DNA of 64,000 bases, from contig JBGCFY010000189.1 of the NCBI GenBank assembly GCA_045110315.1, positions 12,127 to 76,126 on the forward strand, read 5' to 3'. Source of the stretch: CALFBG01 sp045110315 (GTDB lineage: Bacteria; Bacteroidota; Bacteroidia; Chitinophagales; Saprospiraceae). This document shows, one piece after another, positions 62,364 through 64,000 of the stretch. Each line of letters opens with the position of its first letter. Positions within the stretch are counted from its first letter, which is position 1. The notes beneath the pieces were generated by a model. That model saw only the letters and a list, made by a program, of their open reading frames with translations. It made no database searches and was not told the origin of the DNA. Position numbers and translations under genes: made by a program.

Positions 62364-63065
62364 TTATAGCACTTGCTCCAACCGTCCTTGCAATACTTGA
62401 AAATCAGTATAGCCATTAGACAGTAAAATCTGTTCTCCTTCTTTTTCCAAGATTAAGGCTGGCATACCTTGTAATTGACTTTGTGCAAACTTGGCAAATT
62501 CTTGTTCTGCGGCAGCTTGATATTTAGGCGTTTGCAGCAGCATGGCAAAATTCATGGAATCAAAGCCTATTTCTGTGGCATACAGCCCGAGCAAATTAAG
62601 ATTAACTGGATTTGAACCCTCAAAGTAAACGGAATGCAGTAATCTTTCCGCAAACTGAAGTTGATGTTCAGGGGATTGGTCTTTGACGATGCACAAAGCC
62701 ATCGCAGGCGGCAACGAATCCAACACAATTCTTCCTTCTCCTTGTATATCCTCTAAAAATTGAGCTCCAAATTTTACGCCCGTCTTTTCTTCCACCGTTT
62801 TGTACGCTCCGTCTTTGATGTAAGGGGCTACTTCGTTGATAGGACCTACGCGCTCACCGCGAAATAAACCACCACTCACTACTTCAAGCTCAACTTGGTC
62901 TCCAAAATGCTTTTCTACTTCCTTCATTACGGAACCGAATCCGTAACACCAACCACAAAGTGCATCGTAATAATAAATCAGCTTAGGTTTGCGGTTATTC
63001 GTTTGCAAATTAGACGTTTCTGGATCGCAAGCTCCGTTCTCTTCTTGATTTTCGTTTACATTCAT
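62364..63065 (-). CDS. DsbA-family (FrnE-like) thioredoxin-fold protein
   Basis: A 233-residue cytosolic protein (no signal peptide) with the active-site pair CGWC at residues 37-40 (YYYDALCGWCYGFG). A helical insert at roughly 90-190 and a cis-Pro loop near MPALIL follow, as in DsbA/FrnE proteins. A role in cytosolic thiol-disulfide exchange or isomerisation is inferred. It is convergent with kdsC. Confidence 0.85.
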   Translation of the reverse strand: MNVNENQEENGACDPETSNLQTNNRKPKLIYYYDALCGWCYGFGSVMKEVEKHFGDQVELEVVSGGLFRGERVGPINEVAPYIKDGAYKTVEEKTGVKFGAQFLEDIQGEGRIVLDSLPPAMALCIVKDQSPEHQLQFAERLLHSVYFEGSNPVNLNLLGLYATEIGFDSMNFAMLLQTPKYQAAAEQEFAKFAQSQLQGMPALILEKEGEQILLSNGYTDFQVLQGRLEQVL

Positions 63066-63180
63066 TTTTTTGATCTTAATAATTTGAAGTAGTTTAAACC
63101 ATTTCCCTAAAGGTAGTAAAGCCCACAGATTACAACGTGAGCTTATCCATTTTTTATTCTTAAATCGATTTTTACAAAAA

Positions 63181-63690
63181 CTACGCCTTTTTCACTGGCT
63201 GCGTACCCACAAACGCAAAACCTGCTCCGACAAATAATCCAGTGAAAGCCCCCAACATCAACATTGCCCACATTCCGTTATTTGGATAAACACTCAAGCC
63301 TTTCGGTACCGTCACTTTCTCTTTCCCCTCTCCTCCCCGATCCAATAAAGTCTCTCGTAACTTGATTAAAACGTTCGTTTTTTCCAAAGTACTTCCATCT
63401 TTGACTTGCTGCAACTCCTGCTGACTCGCCTTCAAATTTTTATACCAAAAGCCAATATCCTCGTTCGGCGTTTTCCAAAAAATAGAGGTATAGCCTTCCG
63501 TGATCTCTTCTTGCTCTAAATAGTTTAACACTTTGGCAATCTCTCCCTGCGCAATTTCAACGGTATTCGCATCCGCAGCTCTTTTAAGGTAGCCCGTTAC
63601 GTTTTGTTTAAGGACAATTTTTTTCTGAATACGGAAACCAAAGATAGCCAAAGAACTCAAAATCAAAATAATGCCAACTAACTTTTTCAT
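63181..63690 (-). CDS. Small membrane protein, not recognised
   Basis: A 169-residue protein with a hydrophobic segment at each end (LVGIILILSSLAIFGF at 4-19, and MWAMLMLGAFTGLFVGAGFAFVG near 140-162). The middle is helical and soluble (QNVTGYLKRAADANTVEIAQ, a Gln/Leu-rich helix near 90-115), probably facing the periplasm. I do not recognise the family. It lies 115 bases upstream of the FrnE-like gene on the same strand. Confidence 0.6.
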   Translation of the reverse strand: MKKLVGIILILSSLAIFGFRIQKKIVLKQNVTGYLKRAADANTVEIAQGEIAKVLNYLEQEEITEGYTSIFWKTPNEDIGFWYKNLKASQQELQQVKDGSTLEKTNVLIKLRETLLDRGGEGKEKVTVPKGLSVYPNNGMWAMLMLGAFTGLFVGAGFAFVGTQPVKKA

Positions 63691-63821
63691 AAATTAATAG
63701 TTTTAGAAGTGAAGTTGTTTTATGGTCATCTCAAATTACTACAAGTAAGGATAAAATGCCAGAAAGATCGACTAAGATCGTGGAAATTAAGATGGTTGTC
63801 GTAGAAATTTCACTTTATAAA

Positions 63822-64000
63822 TTAATCTATTTTTCTCAACAATTCGTTTGCTTTAGCGTAAGCGTAACGACCGAGTTTTGTCCCCGTATAATATCTATCC
63901 ACTCCACCTATGGTAACGGTATTTAACGTTTTTAAATCGGGTTCCCCTCCCGCTTTTATGCCTTCCTTAGGCAAAATCATTTTTTCACCCTTTCCGTTGA
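63822..64000 (-). CDS. 3' end of a gene running out of the window
   Basis: The last 58 codons of a minus-strand gene, open to the window edge and ending at a TAA (63822-63824). The translation ends in LGRYAYAKANELLRKID and contains an internal Met after NGKGEK. The frame is open to the edge, so the start lies beyond it. The fragment has no motif I recognise. Confidence 0.5.
   Translation of the reverse strand, partial: NGKGEKMILPKEGIKAGGEPDLKTLNTVTIGGVDRYYTGTKLGRYAYAKANELLRKID

Noticed and set aside
1..64000. tRNA, rRNA or other structural RNA genes
   Set aside because: No cloverleaf-like or rRNA-like segment was seen when reading the intergenic regions; a tRNAscan or Rfam run would be needed to exclude small ones.

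Overview
The window looks like a chromosomal segment of a Bacteroidota bacterium, probably a Saprospiria-type (Lewinella/Haliscomenobacter-like) organism. This rests on gene content, not on a database match. Three predicted exported proteins end in a Por/type IX secretion (T9SS type A) sorting domain. There are many large FG-GAP/VCBS and BNR surface proteins. Several promoters fit the Bacteroidota TTG-N20-TAnnTTTG pattern. Genes lack obvious Shine-Dalgarno sequences, and the DNA is fairly AT-rich. I saw no rRNA, tRNA, CRISPR array, transposase or integrase. Most of the window is ordinary chromosome with small, mixed-orientation operons.

Layout. 1-7.4 kb: a truncated CRTAC1-type VCBS/ASPIC protein, a 1.3 kb AT-rich non-coding stretch holding a duplicated element, and a sortilin/BNR repeat protein. 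7.7-12.3 kb: cytochrome c maturation genes (a Cys-type CcmE and CcmF), then a Rossmann/DUF2520 protein and a small hypothetical. 12.3-19 kb: outer-membrane barrel protein, uridine kinase facing a CNT nucleoside transporter, 1-Cys peroxiredoxin, dihydroorotase and a YheT-like hydrolase. 19-22.9 kb: SbcD and SbcC separated by a 14-15 bp tandem repeat. 23.1-28.4 kb: a sugar-acid operon (SMP-30 lactonase lipoprotein, GH3 beta-glucosidase, gluconokinase, GntP permease).

28.4-44.5 kb: housekeeping and accessory single genes: sterol-desaturase-like enzyme, rhodanese, Spy-like protein, YkgJ, ArsR, a T9SS-exported esterase, LysE, cold-shock protein, a DinB-methyltransferase fusion with a VOC protein, an ABC exporter, bestrophin, GNAT, a nonsense-interrupted DNA alkylation repair gene, DUF429, and a five-haem cytochrome with a T9SS signal. 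44.5-53 kb: a T9SS FG-GAP protein, M61 peptidase, methyltransferase and PAS histidine kinase.

53.2-59.8 kb is the most unusual part. Two large AAA+ genes are transcribed divergently from a 606 bp spacer. One encodes a double CbxX/CfqX-type ATPase with two tandem copies of an N-terminal beta-rich module. The other encodes a ClpB/ClpA-like ATPase with a degenerate first ATPase site and a C-terminal region resembling the PCRF domain of peptide release factors, without any GGQ domain. I infer a ribosome- or translation-linked unfoldase system; that function is a hypothesis. 59.8-64 kb: GNAT, then ferredoxin-IscX-KdsC behind a good promoter, a FrnE/DsbA-like protein, a small membrane protein and a truncated gene at the right edge.
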